Assembly: GCA_002682825.1 (NCBI GenBank)
Contig: NOKP01000003.1
Location: 806,001 to 870,000 of the forward strand
Source of the DNA: Neonectria sp. B-13
Lineage: Eukaryota; Ascomycota; Sordariomycetes; Hypocreales; Nectriaceae
Reading direction: 5' to 3'
Length of the DNA: 64,000 nt
The position numbers and the translations under genes were made by a program. Below the pieces are notes generated by a model. It made no database searches, was not told the DNA's origin, and worked only from the letters and a program-made list of their open reading frames with translations. How positions within the stretch are numbered: position 1 is the stretch's first letter; each line of letters opens with the position of its first letter. This document shows positions 56,737 to 64,000 of this stretch, piece by piece.

Positions 56737-58212
56737 ATGGCAAATCTCTTCGTCAAACTCCCCCCAGAGGTCATCTCGTACATTGGGGGCTATGCCGATG
56801 TGGCTTCTCTTAGGATGCTACGCCTTAGCTCAAGCACAACGAGAGAAGCCTTCACGCCGCATTTCGTCCAACACATCAAAGACAGCCAGTCTATAGACCT
56901 CACCAAAGAAGGTCTCGACCAGCTGCGCGACCTCTCATCAAGTCCCGACCTCGGTCCCCGAATCCGCCATCTACACCTTACATGCATCTACTACCACGAG
57001 ACGCCTGCCGACCCGGACCGTGACAGAACTTTCCCTGATGCTCCGATCTTCCCGTGCCGCGAACAGTGGATGGTAGACCCGCTGAGACTGCTGGACGCCC
57101 CGGAAGACCGCAAGTGGATGGATCATCGCCAGGCCGAACAGCTTGCCCTCACCGGCGCGGCCATGTGCGCGCAGCTGAGCGACGCGTTCCGTGCCTTTGG
57201 CGCCCTCGACGACATCATACTCGAGGCCGCCGTGGTGCTGGGGAGACAGCCCGAGCACCGCTGGCCGCCGCACAAGGTTGAGTACCTCGCCTGGAGGCGC
57301 CTCTGGGCTCGTGCTATCCAGGCTTACCGCGTCGTCATGTCCGCCATGGCACGATCCCAGATCCACCTTGGCAGTCTGGCAATCTACAAGGAAACCAGGA
57401 TTTGCAGCGTCCCGTACAATGAGGCTGTGGCTGTGGTCCCCAGGATCGCGCAGGAAGGCTTCGCAGCCGTCGGCTCTCGCATCAACGACTTCTCAATCAG
57501 TCTTGCAACAACAGTAACGACTATGGTGCCGATAAATGACGATGAATTCTACGAGCCCTTCGAAATTCCCGGCGGCCAGAACCTGTCGGCTAATGGGTCG
57601 GAGCCAGAAAACAACCCAGAGTTTCAAGATATCGTGCGGCTTTTCCAGTTGATGCCTAATCTTAAGTCATTGACTATGCACCTCTACCAAACGTCCAGAG
57701 ACACCAAGTCATTCTTCAGCTCTTATTCACCCCTTCTCCCCGCATTGTTTCGCCCCACAACGCTTCCGCATCTCCGTTCGCTTGACCTTCGAGGGTTTCC
57801 AATTCAGGCGACTCTTATGAACGACGTACTCTCGAAATCTCCCGGCATTCAGACTATACGCTTGCAGTACGTGTATCTCGATTCAAGCGAGTGGAGACAA
57901 GCGCTTTCTCCATTGGCCAATGCGAATTCGGCTGTTCGCAGTCTACATCTCTCAGATATCTGGTCTTTTAATCTCCAAGAGGGATATGGGACAAATGTCA
58001 ATTGGGGTGTTGCTGTCAATTTAGTGGCTGCCAATCCAGAGCGTATTTATATTACTATTCCTGGAGAACCGAAAGCTGGGGGGCCAGGGCTTTGGATCGA
58101 GATCCCACCCGAATCCAGCTCAGCGTTGAGCGGTGGAATGGCCTCATATCGGGACTGGGTTGAGCTTGCAAACCGCACTCTAGAGTGCGGCCCGCCTTCG
58201 AACTATGGGTAG
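56737..58212 (+). CDS. F-box-like protein
   Basis: 491 aa, intronless, starting at ATG 56737 (MANLFVKLPPEVISYI); the 18 codons upstream in frame begin at a TTG and are not needed. The N-terminus LPPEVISYIGGYADVASLRMLRLSSSTTREAF is an F-box, the Skp1-binding helix set of SCF ubiquitin ligases. The remainder is mixed helix with leucine-rich spacing, for example LFQLMPNLKSLTMHLY, LPHLRSLDLRGFPIQ and SAVRSLHLSDIW, resembling irregular leucine-rich repeats that bind substrates in fungal F-box proteins. A role as a substrate adaptor is inference; the target is unknown. No signal peptide or membrane helix is seen. Members of this expanded family are common next to secondary-metabolite and repeat-rich regions. 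Confidence 0.75.
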   Translation: MANLFVKLPPEVISYIGGYADVASLRMLRLSSSTTREAFTPHFVQHIKDSQSIDLTKEGLDQLRDLSSSPDLGPRIRHLHLTCIYYHETPADPDRDRTFPDAPIFPCREQWMVDPLRLLDAPEDRKWMDHRQAEQLALTGAAMCAQLSDAFRAFGALDDIILEAAVVLGRQPEHRWPPHKVEYLAWRRLWARAIQAYRVVMSAMARSQIHLGSLAIYKETRICSVPYNEAVAVVPRIAQEGFAAVGSRINDFSISLATTVTTMVPINDDEFYEPFEIPGGQNLSANGSEPENNPEFQDIVRLFQLMPNLKSLTMHLYQTSRDTKSFFSSYSPLLPALFRPTTLPHLRSLDLRGFPIQATLMNDVLSKSPGIQTIRLQYVYLDSSEWRQALSPLANANSAVRSLHLSDIWSFNLQEGYGTNVNWGVAVNLVAANPERIYITIPGEPKAGGPGLWIEIPPESSSALSGGMASYRDWVELANRTLECGPPSNYG

Positions 58213-59523
58213 CGTACATGTCCACATATCATCGTGGCGTCAAACTGAAGAAATCAGTCTGGTTTATTTGCCCTTTTCATTACTTGGGACCATCCTCCAA
58301 CTAGGAGTATTTCTATTTACGTCCTTCTCAATAAGTTGTAGATGGTTTCTAGTGCGATGGACCTTCTCATACTTGCGGAAGACGTGCACATCCTTCCGTA
58401 GGACCTTGACATCACTATCGGCCTCACTCCAGGTTGGCCTCGGTCAGGTAGCGACAGGATATTATCAGCCGTCTGTGTCTGCCCTAGCATGGATTCCACA
58501 CACTTTCAGAAATATTTACTGAGAGCTGAAAGGGGTTGAGACATTTTGAACCCTAAGCAAATAGCAACATCATCCTCGCAAATACCATTTCGATGGCGAC
58601 AAGATATTTCCAGGACCGAGTCACGAAGTCGCAGCACGGCAATTCATCAGGCCAACAAACCCACTGCATCTAGTAGCTACAGTGCGTAAGATGCTACGAG
58701 AGCCAAGGGAAACGACACATGGTGACACATTGGCACATGGTCAGAGAGCCAAGAGGTCTATCTGGTCCACAAGCGCGCTCTACCAAGCCATTCCAGGCTT
58801 CTGGGAGTGCGTCTCCAGCAAGGAAAAGTGTGTGCATGACATGTGCAACATCGGTCGGGCGCAGGGCAGCAGAGAACGGACTTCAAAGTCATTAGGCAAA
58901 CAGTAAAGTGCATCAAGGATGCCACAGTAGAATAAGATGATGGGGGGAATAAGGTCCGGTTGACGAACAAATGGACCAACAACCAGGCTGTGGATGGAAC
59001 GTCACTGCAGAAGACAGCGTGAAGACGTCAGCGACAGCGGCAGCGGCAGCGACAGCAACAGCGGGTGACTGTCACATTACATTAGTACATAGGGAAGGGA
59101 CATACGGCCCCACTGGGGGCCCGCCCAGTTTGGAGAAGCGGCGGCGCCAAGTTCCAACGTTGCCCCCGATGGGGCTTGGAGCACTAACACCTCATTGATT
59201 GGAGTGCTATTGATTGATTGGGGCGGGGGTGGACTGGAGCGTGGGAAGGGGGTCCCGGGTAGGTAGGTAAAGATGGAGACTTAAACGATGGGGTGTTGGT
59301 AAGTGGGGGTCAGGAAACACGAGGTCGGTCAAGTCCTGTGCTAGGCTCCTGCATGGAAGATGCAAAGGAACAATCAGCGAACAGAGGATGAGGTTCCATG
59401 GCAAATGCTGTCAGCCAGGGGTACGGTTCGAGCACGCCCAATATACATCTATTGCGGTCTAATACACATGACCTTTTTGGCTAACCTCCAGGCCGGGTCG
59501 CGACACACTGAAGCTAATCCTGC
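58213..59523. other. intergenic between convergent genes, no gene supported
   Basis: About 1.3 kb between the 3' ends of the F-box and hydrolase genes. It contains a short (gacagcggcagc)n-like GC-rich microsatellite near 59027-59065 and GT/GA-rich stretches at 59220-59290. No coding motif is seen. Confidence 0.4.
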
Positions 59524-60840
59524 TCACCCTAGTGTCTTGTTCAGCCAGGCAAACTGGTACCTGTTCCACTCCTGCCCAGCTCCAACTTGGACGTGATATC
59601 CAGCTGTTCCATTGAAGAACTTGTAAGTTGCCTTATCGCCGAGTGCGTCCTTGACAACCTCCGGCTGGCCAGCGAAGAACCCCTCGAACTCGGAATCGAC
59701 GACAAGGACGGGTACGTTGATCTTCGCAACAACGTCCTTGAGAGTGTACTGCTTGAGCGATTCGAGCCATAGGTACGGGGAATGCTGTTTGAAGCACCAC
59801 AGTCCGTGTCCTAGACCCCAGCGCACGGCTGCAGGCACCTGTGGGCTATCCAAGAGCGGCAAGGCAGCCTCGTCAAATTCCTCTTGCTTGCCCGCAGCGA
59901 GAAGTTCCTTCAGTTCCGGGGTCAGCTGACCGGCGTATCCCTCGTAGACATCCCACACGCCGCCATTGAGAATAAGAGCCTTGATCCGAGGCTCAAACGC
60001 AGCGGCACGAGCGGCTAGATACCCACCCATTGAAACGCCAACAAGGACCAGCCGGTCTTCATCGACGAAGCAGCCTTTGCGATTCATCAACTCGTCGATC
60101 ACTGGCGTGAGAACCTTCTCCCAATCAGGGATGAAACCAATGTCATCATTGCGGCGAACCGTGGGCTGCCCTGGCCCTTCGTAGGTCATGACATTCCAGC
60201 CACGGGCCAAGGCTGGTACGACGAACGAGTGGTAGGAATCTTCTTGGCCGGCATCGTATCCGTTGCCGATAACCAAGGTCGGCCGTTTGACCCCGTCGGC
60301 TGCGGCTGTGTACCAGATTGCTTCAATGGTGAAGTTGTCGGTCGGGATCTGGATACGTTCGCCAGGAACGGGCAGTGCAGCAAGCGCCTTGTCGAACGCA
60401 GCGCGTTGCTCGAGCCAGAAGCTATTGATACGAGGGTCCGTCCAGTTCGCATGGTTGTAGAAGTCGGCCTGACGGTAGTAGCTCGATGCGGCGAACCAGG
60501 CTTCCCGGACGTTCAATGGATCGTACGCATTGTCCGCATCCTCGGCTTGCTTCTTGGTGTATTCGGCCAACGCGTGGAAGGTCTCAAGCCAGCTGGTGAA
60601 GTTCCCGGCCTCGATGTCTTTCGCTGCGGCCAAGGCGTCGTTGACGTCGCCAGCCCCGAATATGGTGTTTCCGAGGGTGAAGAGCAGCTCGAAATGGAAG
60701 CTTTCATCCTTGCTCAAGAGGATGATGGGATCCTCCGGCTCCTTTGACGAAGATGATGGCCCAGAGTCGCGGGAGAGAATGGAGCTTGAGGCTACCGTTG
60801 CCCCCAGCAGAACAGCGCTGAACAGGAAAGTTGACTTCAT
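59524..60840 (-). CDS. secreted alpha/beta hydrolase (2,6-dihydropseudooxynicotine hydrolase/FUS2-like)
   Basis: 438 aa, intronless, starting at ATG 60840 (MKSTFLFSAVLLGATVASSS), a clear signal peptide followed by a Ser-rich linker. The helical region at residues 40-160 (FHFELLFTLGNTIFGAGDVNDAL, AWFAASSYYRQADFY) is the N-terminal lid seen in the pseudooxynicotine hydrolase/FUS2/UstH-like group. The catalytic alpha/beta core shows PTLVIGNGYDAGQED (oxyanion side), the nucleophile elbow GVSMGGY, an acid candidate Asp in PVLVVDSEFEG and the His in GTAGYHVQVGAG. The family hydrolyses C-C, ester or amide bonds in small molecules, and fungal members often lie in metabolite clusters. It is divergently arranged with the Zn(II)2Cys6 regulator, 0.8 kb apart. 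Acting on the peptide product (release, detoxification) is only conjecture. Confidence 0.85.
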   Translation of the reverse strand: MKSTFLFSAVLLGATVASSSILSRDSGPSSSSKEPEDPIILLSKDESFHFELLFTLGNTIFGAGDVNDALAAAKDIEAGNFTSWLETFHALAEYTKKQAEDADNAYDPLNVREAWFAASSYYRQADFYNHANWTDPRINSFWLEQRAAFDKALAALPVPGERIQIPTDNFTIEAIWYTAAADGVKRPTLVIGNGYDAGQEDSYHSFVVPALARGWNVMTYEGPGQPTVRRNDDIGFIPDWEKVLTPVIDELMNRKGCFVDEDRLVLVGVSMGGYLAARAAAFEPRIKALILNGGVWDVYEGYAGQLTPELKELLAAGKQEEFDEAALPLLDSPQVPAAVRWGLGHGLWCFKQHSPYLWLESLKQYTLKDVVAKINVPVLVVDSEFEGFFAGQPEVVKDALGDKATYKFFNGTAGYHVQVGAGQEWNRYQFAWLNKTLG

Positions 60841-61668
60841 TTTGAAAGGCACTCAGAAGTAAGTGTATAGTAGAGAAGATTGGGGAGAGTTGCTGATGAC
60901 GGTATTGATCACGTTACAATGTTCTCGGCGATGCACTGCCTTTTATCTTCATTTGCTTGTTCCAGCGAGAGCAACCCATAACCAACCTACACCTACACTA
61001 GGCACCAGCCGTGCATCGAGCCTGTTTGCGATTGGTGTTTTCCTGGTTGCGCACTCCTGGGAATCGTGAATAATACCGCGACGACTAGGACGGATAAGGC
61101 AACTTCTTTGCGATTGGTCGCCTTGTAATGCTCTGCCCCTCTCTAGTTCCAGCCACCCCACGGCTTTCGCAACTCCCATCGCAAACACTGCCATAGTAGC
61201 ATAGCCCAGCCCATAAGACCTAAGTCTTACTAGCAACGCAAGTCCGGCAGATGAGAAGGCCTGGACCATCAATTCATCACTGAATTCCGCAATGAGTCGC
61301 TATTATACGTCACCACCTGTCCGAAGGCTACCAAACGTGACTAGATCTATGTCACGCGTAGCTATTGTGGTCATAGAGTGATGTAAATCTGCCTTATTGT
61401 GTACAAAGGGAAATCCGTGCGTGCGCGTTCCTAATAAACCGCGCTCAGTCCCTGTCAGGGGCTGCTTAGTAACTCCATTGAAGCAACTGTCCAATGCTCC
61501 ACCTTTCCTCAACTCAACAATCTATGATTCGTTCGCAACGCTATCTAATTTCCGCACGACGGTATCTATAACTCAGTCCCTGGATGCGGCGAATCGCAAA
61601 CAGAACCGGCCGCGTGGCAACTCTCAACCAGAAGCGACATCGGTCCTCGTGATCATTGCGCAGCAGAC
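60841..61668. promoter_or_regulatory. shared divergent promoter, hydrolase / Zn2Cys6 regulator
   Basis: 828 bases between two divergent starts. A Zn2Cys6 factor next to a divergently transcribed enzyme gene often controls that gene through CGG-type half-sites, but I did not identify a convincing paired site by eye. Confidence 0.4.
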
Positions 61669-63267
61669 ATGGTCAACCATGGCCCCTCAAAGGGCTGCTC
61701 GACATGTCGCAAACGACGCGTCAAATGCGACGAGGACAGGCCAAGCTGTCGTGAATGCCTCCGGCTGCGACGGGTGTGTGGAGGTTACGAATCAGAGAAA
61801 AAGACAGGCGGGATTCGGTTCAAGGACCAGGGCACTGGTGCAAGGCTCCTTTCGCCGACATCACGGTCCAGGAGCCCTCGCATGTCGACAACGCCAGAAT
61901 GGACAAGGCAGGCTGTCATACCAGCAACGATTACCCCCAGCGACGAATCATCCGCTGTCTGCTTCTTCCTCACCTCGATCGCGGGCTTAGGACGCAGCTT
62001 TCACTCGACCCAGGGCTTCCTGGAGCCTCTTTTCCCTGTCGTAGCCAAGGAGCATCCGGATTCTGTCCTCTCGACCGTCCTGACCGCCGTGTCAACGAAG
62101 CTCTGGAGTTTGTGGAAAACCCCAACAAACAGCTATCGAACGCCTCATCCTCCGTTTACCAGGGCGTTGAGTCGCCTGCAAGCAGCTCTCAATGATCCCC
62201 TCGAGCGGTCAAAGGACAGTACCGTCCTCGGCGCTATCTTGATGCATTTCTACGAGAGCCTCGCTGCTCGATCGACGCACCAGCGTACCATGCGCGCCCA
62301 CCAGGACGGGGCTCGTGCATTGCTCGAACATGGCGCCGGGAGCGTCCCGGACTCGGATTGCCGCGCATACTTGAGGAGCTACCTGCGGCACTGTGATGTG
62401 TCGACATATATGGAAGTGCAACCGGACGACACCTCGGGCCTGGATGTTTGGTTCGATGCGGGGTGGGACGATTCTATGCCAGCTAACCCGAGTGCAGTCT
62501 TGGACCTGATCGGGCTCTCGATTGCCGATTTGCAAAAGAGACTATCCACCTTCATGTGCGGGCTGGCCAAGAATAACCTGGATGGTCTGGCCCTCGCGAC
62601 TTGGTGGCAGGACGCTTCGTCCGTTGACGCACAACTCTTGGATTGGGTTCAGTTGGTGCCGGCCTCATGGCAGCCTTATGCAAAACCCGAAGAAGACACC
62701 TTTGCTTACTTCGGGTTCTGCGATATATACCCGACCGTCCAGATTGCCACGATCTGGAATGTATGGCGCGTTTGCCGGCTCATGGTCCTGCGGATGGAGC
62801 TCTGTCTGCTTGCGAAAGCGCCCCCCGAGGCGCTGCAGCAAACCATCTCGATTGCTACCAAGGAATACAGTTTCCCAGATCCCAATCGCGGCAGGGAGTT
62901 GGTGGACTCCATCTGCCGGTCCATGCCGTTTTACCTGGGCAACCGCCAAAATCACGGAGGCATGCACGACTTGGCGGACCCAGCGATAAGAATCCCCAAC
63001 TACCACGACCAAGACTTGGACGAAGCCGTGCGTACGCAGTATCTCCGAGGGGATCAGGCGATGAGTCTCCTCGATTACAAGCGACATATACTAGTTCAAG
63101 GCCCTTCGCACGCACTGCTTCACTTGAATAGCCTGATCAAAGTGCTGTCAAAGGAGGGCGGAGAGCTCATCTGTCGTGGGCTGCGTGGGGACCAAGTCGT
63201 CTGGATACGGGAACAGTTTCTCAGGGTCTGCGAACTTACTGACCCGGTTAGTCGGTTTAACTGGTAG
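61669..63267 (+). CDS. Zn(II)2Cys6 transcription factor (fungal_trans_2 type)
   Basis: 532 aa, intronless, starting at ATG 61669 (MVNHGPSKGCSTC). The N-terminus carries the complete binuclear zinc cluster with Cys at 10, 13, 20, 27, 30 and 37 (Cx2Cx6Cx6Cx2Cx6C), followed by a basic/Gly linker. The rest matches the PF11951-like regulator layout: SAVCFFLTSIAGLGRSFHSTQGFLEPLFP, repeated helices through VLGAILMHFYESLAA and HQDGARALLEHGAG, and a C-terminal helical region with LLDYKRHILVQGPSHALL. It should be a nuclear DNA-binding activator or repressor of pathway genes. Its nearest likely target is the divergent hydrolase. The transposon nest between 47 and 53 kb separates it from the synthetase, so pathway-specific control of peptide production is possible but not supported by the sequence. 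Confidence 0.88.
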   Translation: MVNHGPSKGCSTCRKRRVKCDEDRPSCRECLRLRRVCGGYESEKKTGGIRFKDQGTGARLLSPTSRSRSPRMSTTPEWTRQAVIPATITPSDESSAVCFFLTSIAGLGRSFHSTQGFLEPLFPVVAKEHPDSVLSTVLTAVSTKLWSLWKTPTNSYRTPHPPFTRALSRLQAALNDPLERSKDSTVLGAILMHFYESLAARSTHQRTMRAHQDGARALLEHGAGSVPDSDCRAYLRSYLRHCDVSTYMEVQPDDTSGLDVWFDAGWDDSMPANPSAVLDLIGLSIADLQKRLSTFMCGLAKNNLDGLALATWWQDASSVDAQLLDWVQLVPASWQPYAKPEEDTFAYFGFCDIYPTVQIATIWNVWRVCRLMVLRMELCLLAKAPPEALQQTISIATKEYSFPDPNRGRELVDSICRSMPFYLGNRQNHGGMHDLADPAIRIPNYHDQDLDEAVRTQYLRGDQAMSLLDYKRHILVQGPSHALLHLNSLIKVLSKEGGELICRGLRGDQVVWIREQFLRVCELTDPVSRFNW

Positions 63268-64000
63268 TGAATCATATGCATACCTTGCAAGGAGTTAAAG
63301 CAAACTGCGATATGTATCTACCCGCAATATGCCTGACCATGCCTTGCCGTCTTGGGCAAGGTAATAAGTGTTATAACCATTAGACCCTCATTCGAAATTC
63401 ACCTGACCCTGATTAGTGCGACTAACAAGGGAGAACTATAAGGGAATCAATCTAAATTAGATAATATACATACTCAAATTAGGTAACGCCTTGTCGCCGC
63501 CAATGATCGCGCCCCTCCACTCTACTGCTACTACTACTATAACCCTCTATTATACACTCTCCTTAGACCCTCCTATAGCTGTAGCAATGAACTCTTGTAC
63601 AGTTCGTAGAAAACCCTATTAGAGGTGCATGTAGGGTTAGGGTTAGGACTATGTTCTAGGGACTTAGTATAATTGTAAGCAGGTAGTAAAAACAGAGAGA
63701 AAGTTCTACAGAAATACTACTATACTAATACATAAGGTAATATAAATATAAATTAATAGAGAAATTTATAATAAATATATAACTAAAGATTATATTATTT
63801 TTTATAATAGTTAAGTCTAACCTAAGAGTATAGAATAGGTCTAAGGTGTATAGTTTAATGATTGAGTGGATTAGGATATTATAGTAAGTAATATAGGTTA
63901 TAATAGTAATATATAAAGGTAAGTTATTATATAATTAAGTAGGAGTATTAATAGCTAAAAAGCTTAAGGCTCTTTATCTAAGGGGCTAAATGAATGTATA
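63268..64000. other. AT-rich tract, no gene
   Basis: From about 63440 the sequence becomes strongly AT-rich with many ta, taa and ata runs, as in RIP-eroded repeats. It includes two head-to-tail telomere-like hexamers (agggttagggttagg) near 63629. Nothing coding is visible. Confidence 0.55.

Noticed and set aside
61397..61990. 197-codon frame overlapping the regulator's start
   Set aside because: Out of frame with the complete Zn2Cys6 cluster. A shadow frame.
63627..63650. Telomere-like repeats (TTAGGG)
   Set aside because: Only two units, in an AT-rich tract. Too short to claim an interstitial telomere.
1..64000. CRISPR arrays, rRNA or tRNA genes, bacterial-type operons
   Set aside because: None was seen by eye. 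The DNA is fungal. A tRNA scan was not possible, so an isolated tRNA cannot be excluded.

Overview
This 64 kb window is filamentous-ascomycete DNA. The evidence is short introns with GTNNGT donors and CTAAC-type branch sites, one GC-AG intron, a Zn(II)2Cys6 regulator, a bZIP protein of the fungal DUF3425 type, pogo/Fot1-like and Tc1/mariner transposase relics, a Copia-type gag relic, and C:G-to-T:A stop mutations that look like repeat-induced point mutation (RIP). A Sordariomycete, perhaps hypocrealean, would fit, but that is inference.

The window is dominated by one intronless reading frame (12377-47020, + strand, about 11,547 aa) encoding a nine-module non-ribosomal peptide synthetase. Read by eye its order is: partial C-A-T / C-A-T / C-A-MT-T / C-A-T / C-A-MT-T / C-A-MT-T / C-A-T / C-A-T / C-A-MT-T / terminal C. 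N-methyltransferase domains sit in modules 3, 5, 6 and 9, and the enzyme ends in a fungal cyclising condensation (CT) domain. The architecture class is that of cyclosporin synthetase (11 modules) and aureobasidin synthetase (9 modules), but the methylation pattern matches neither. I expect a cyclic, partly N-methylated peptide of nine residues. It would have eight if module 9 is dead: its adenylation domain has lost conserved ATP-loop residues and its methyltransferase has lost two motifs kept in the other three. No epimerase, racemase, transporter, P450 or thioesterase is visible beside it.

Left flank (1-12376): 3' part of a GTPase-like gene; a frameshifted Gly/Gln/Lys-rich relic; a short-chain dehydrogenase; a bZIP/DUF3425 regulator with one intron; a methyltransferase relic with two stops; a GFA-type zinc protein with one intron; a pogo/Fot1-like transposase relic; and an NmrA-like NAD(P)-binding protein. 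Two inverted copies of one repeat (4278-4672 and 10410-10662) bracket the block from the bZIP gene to the NmrA gene.

Right flank (47021-64000): a nest of transposon debris comes first (Copia LTR pieces and gag, a TIR-bounded element holding an intron-containing gene, a DD34E Tc1/mariner relic). It is followed by a large secreted low-complexity protein, an F-box protein, and a divergent pair made of a secreted alpha/beta hydrolase and a Zn(II)2Cys6 regulator. The window ends in an AT-rich tract. The debris separates the synthetase from the right-hand genes, so their membership of a common cluster is uncertain.
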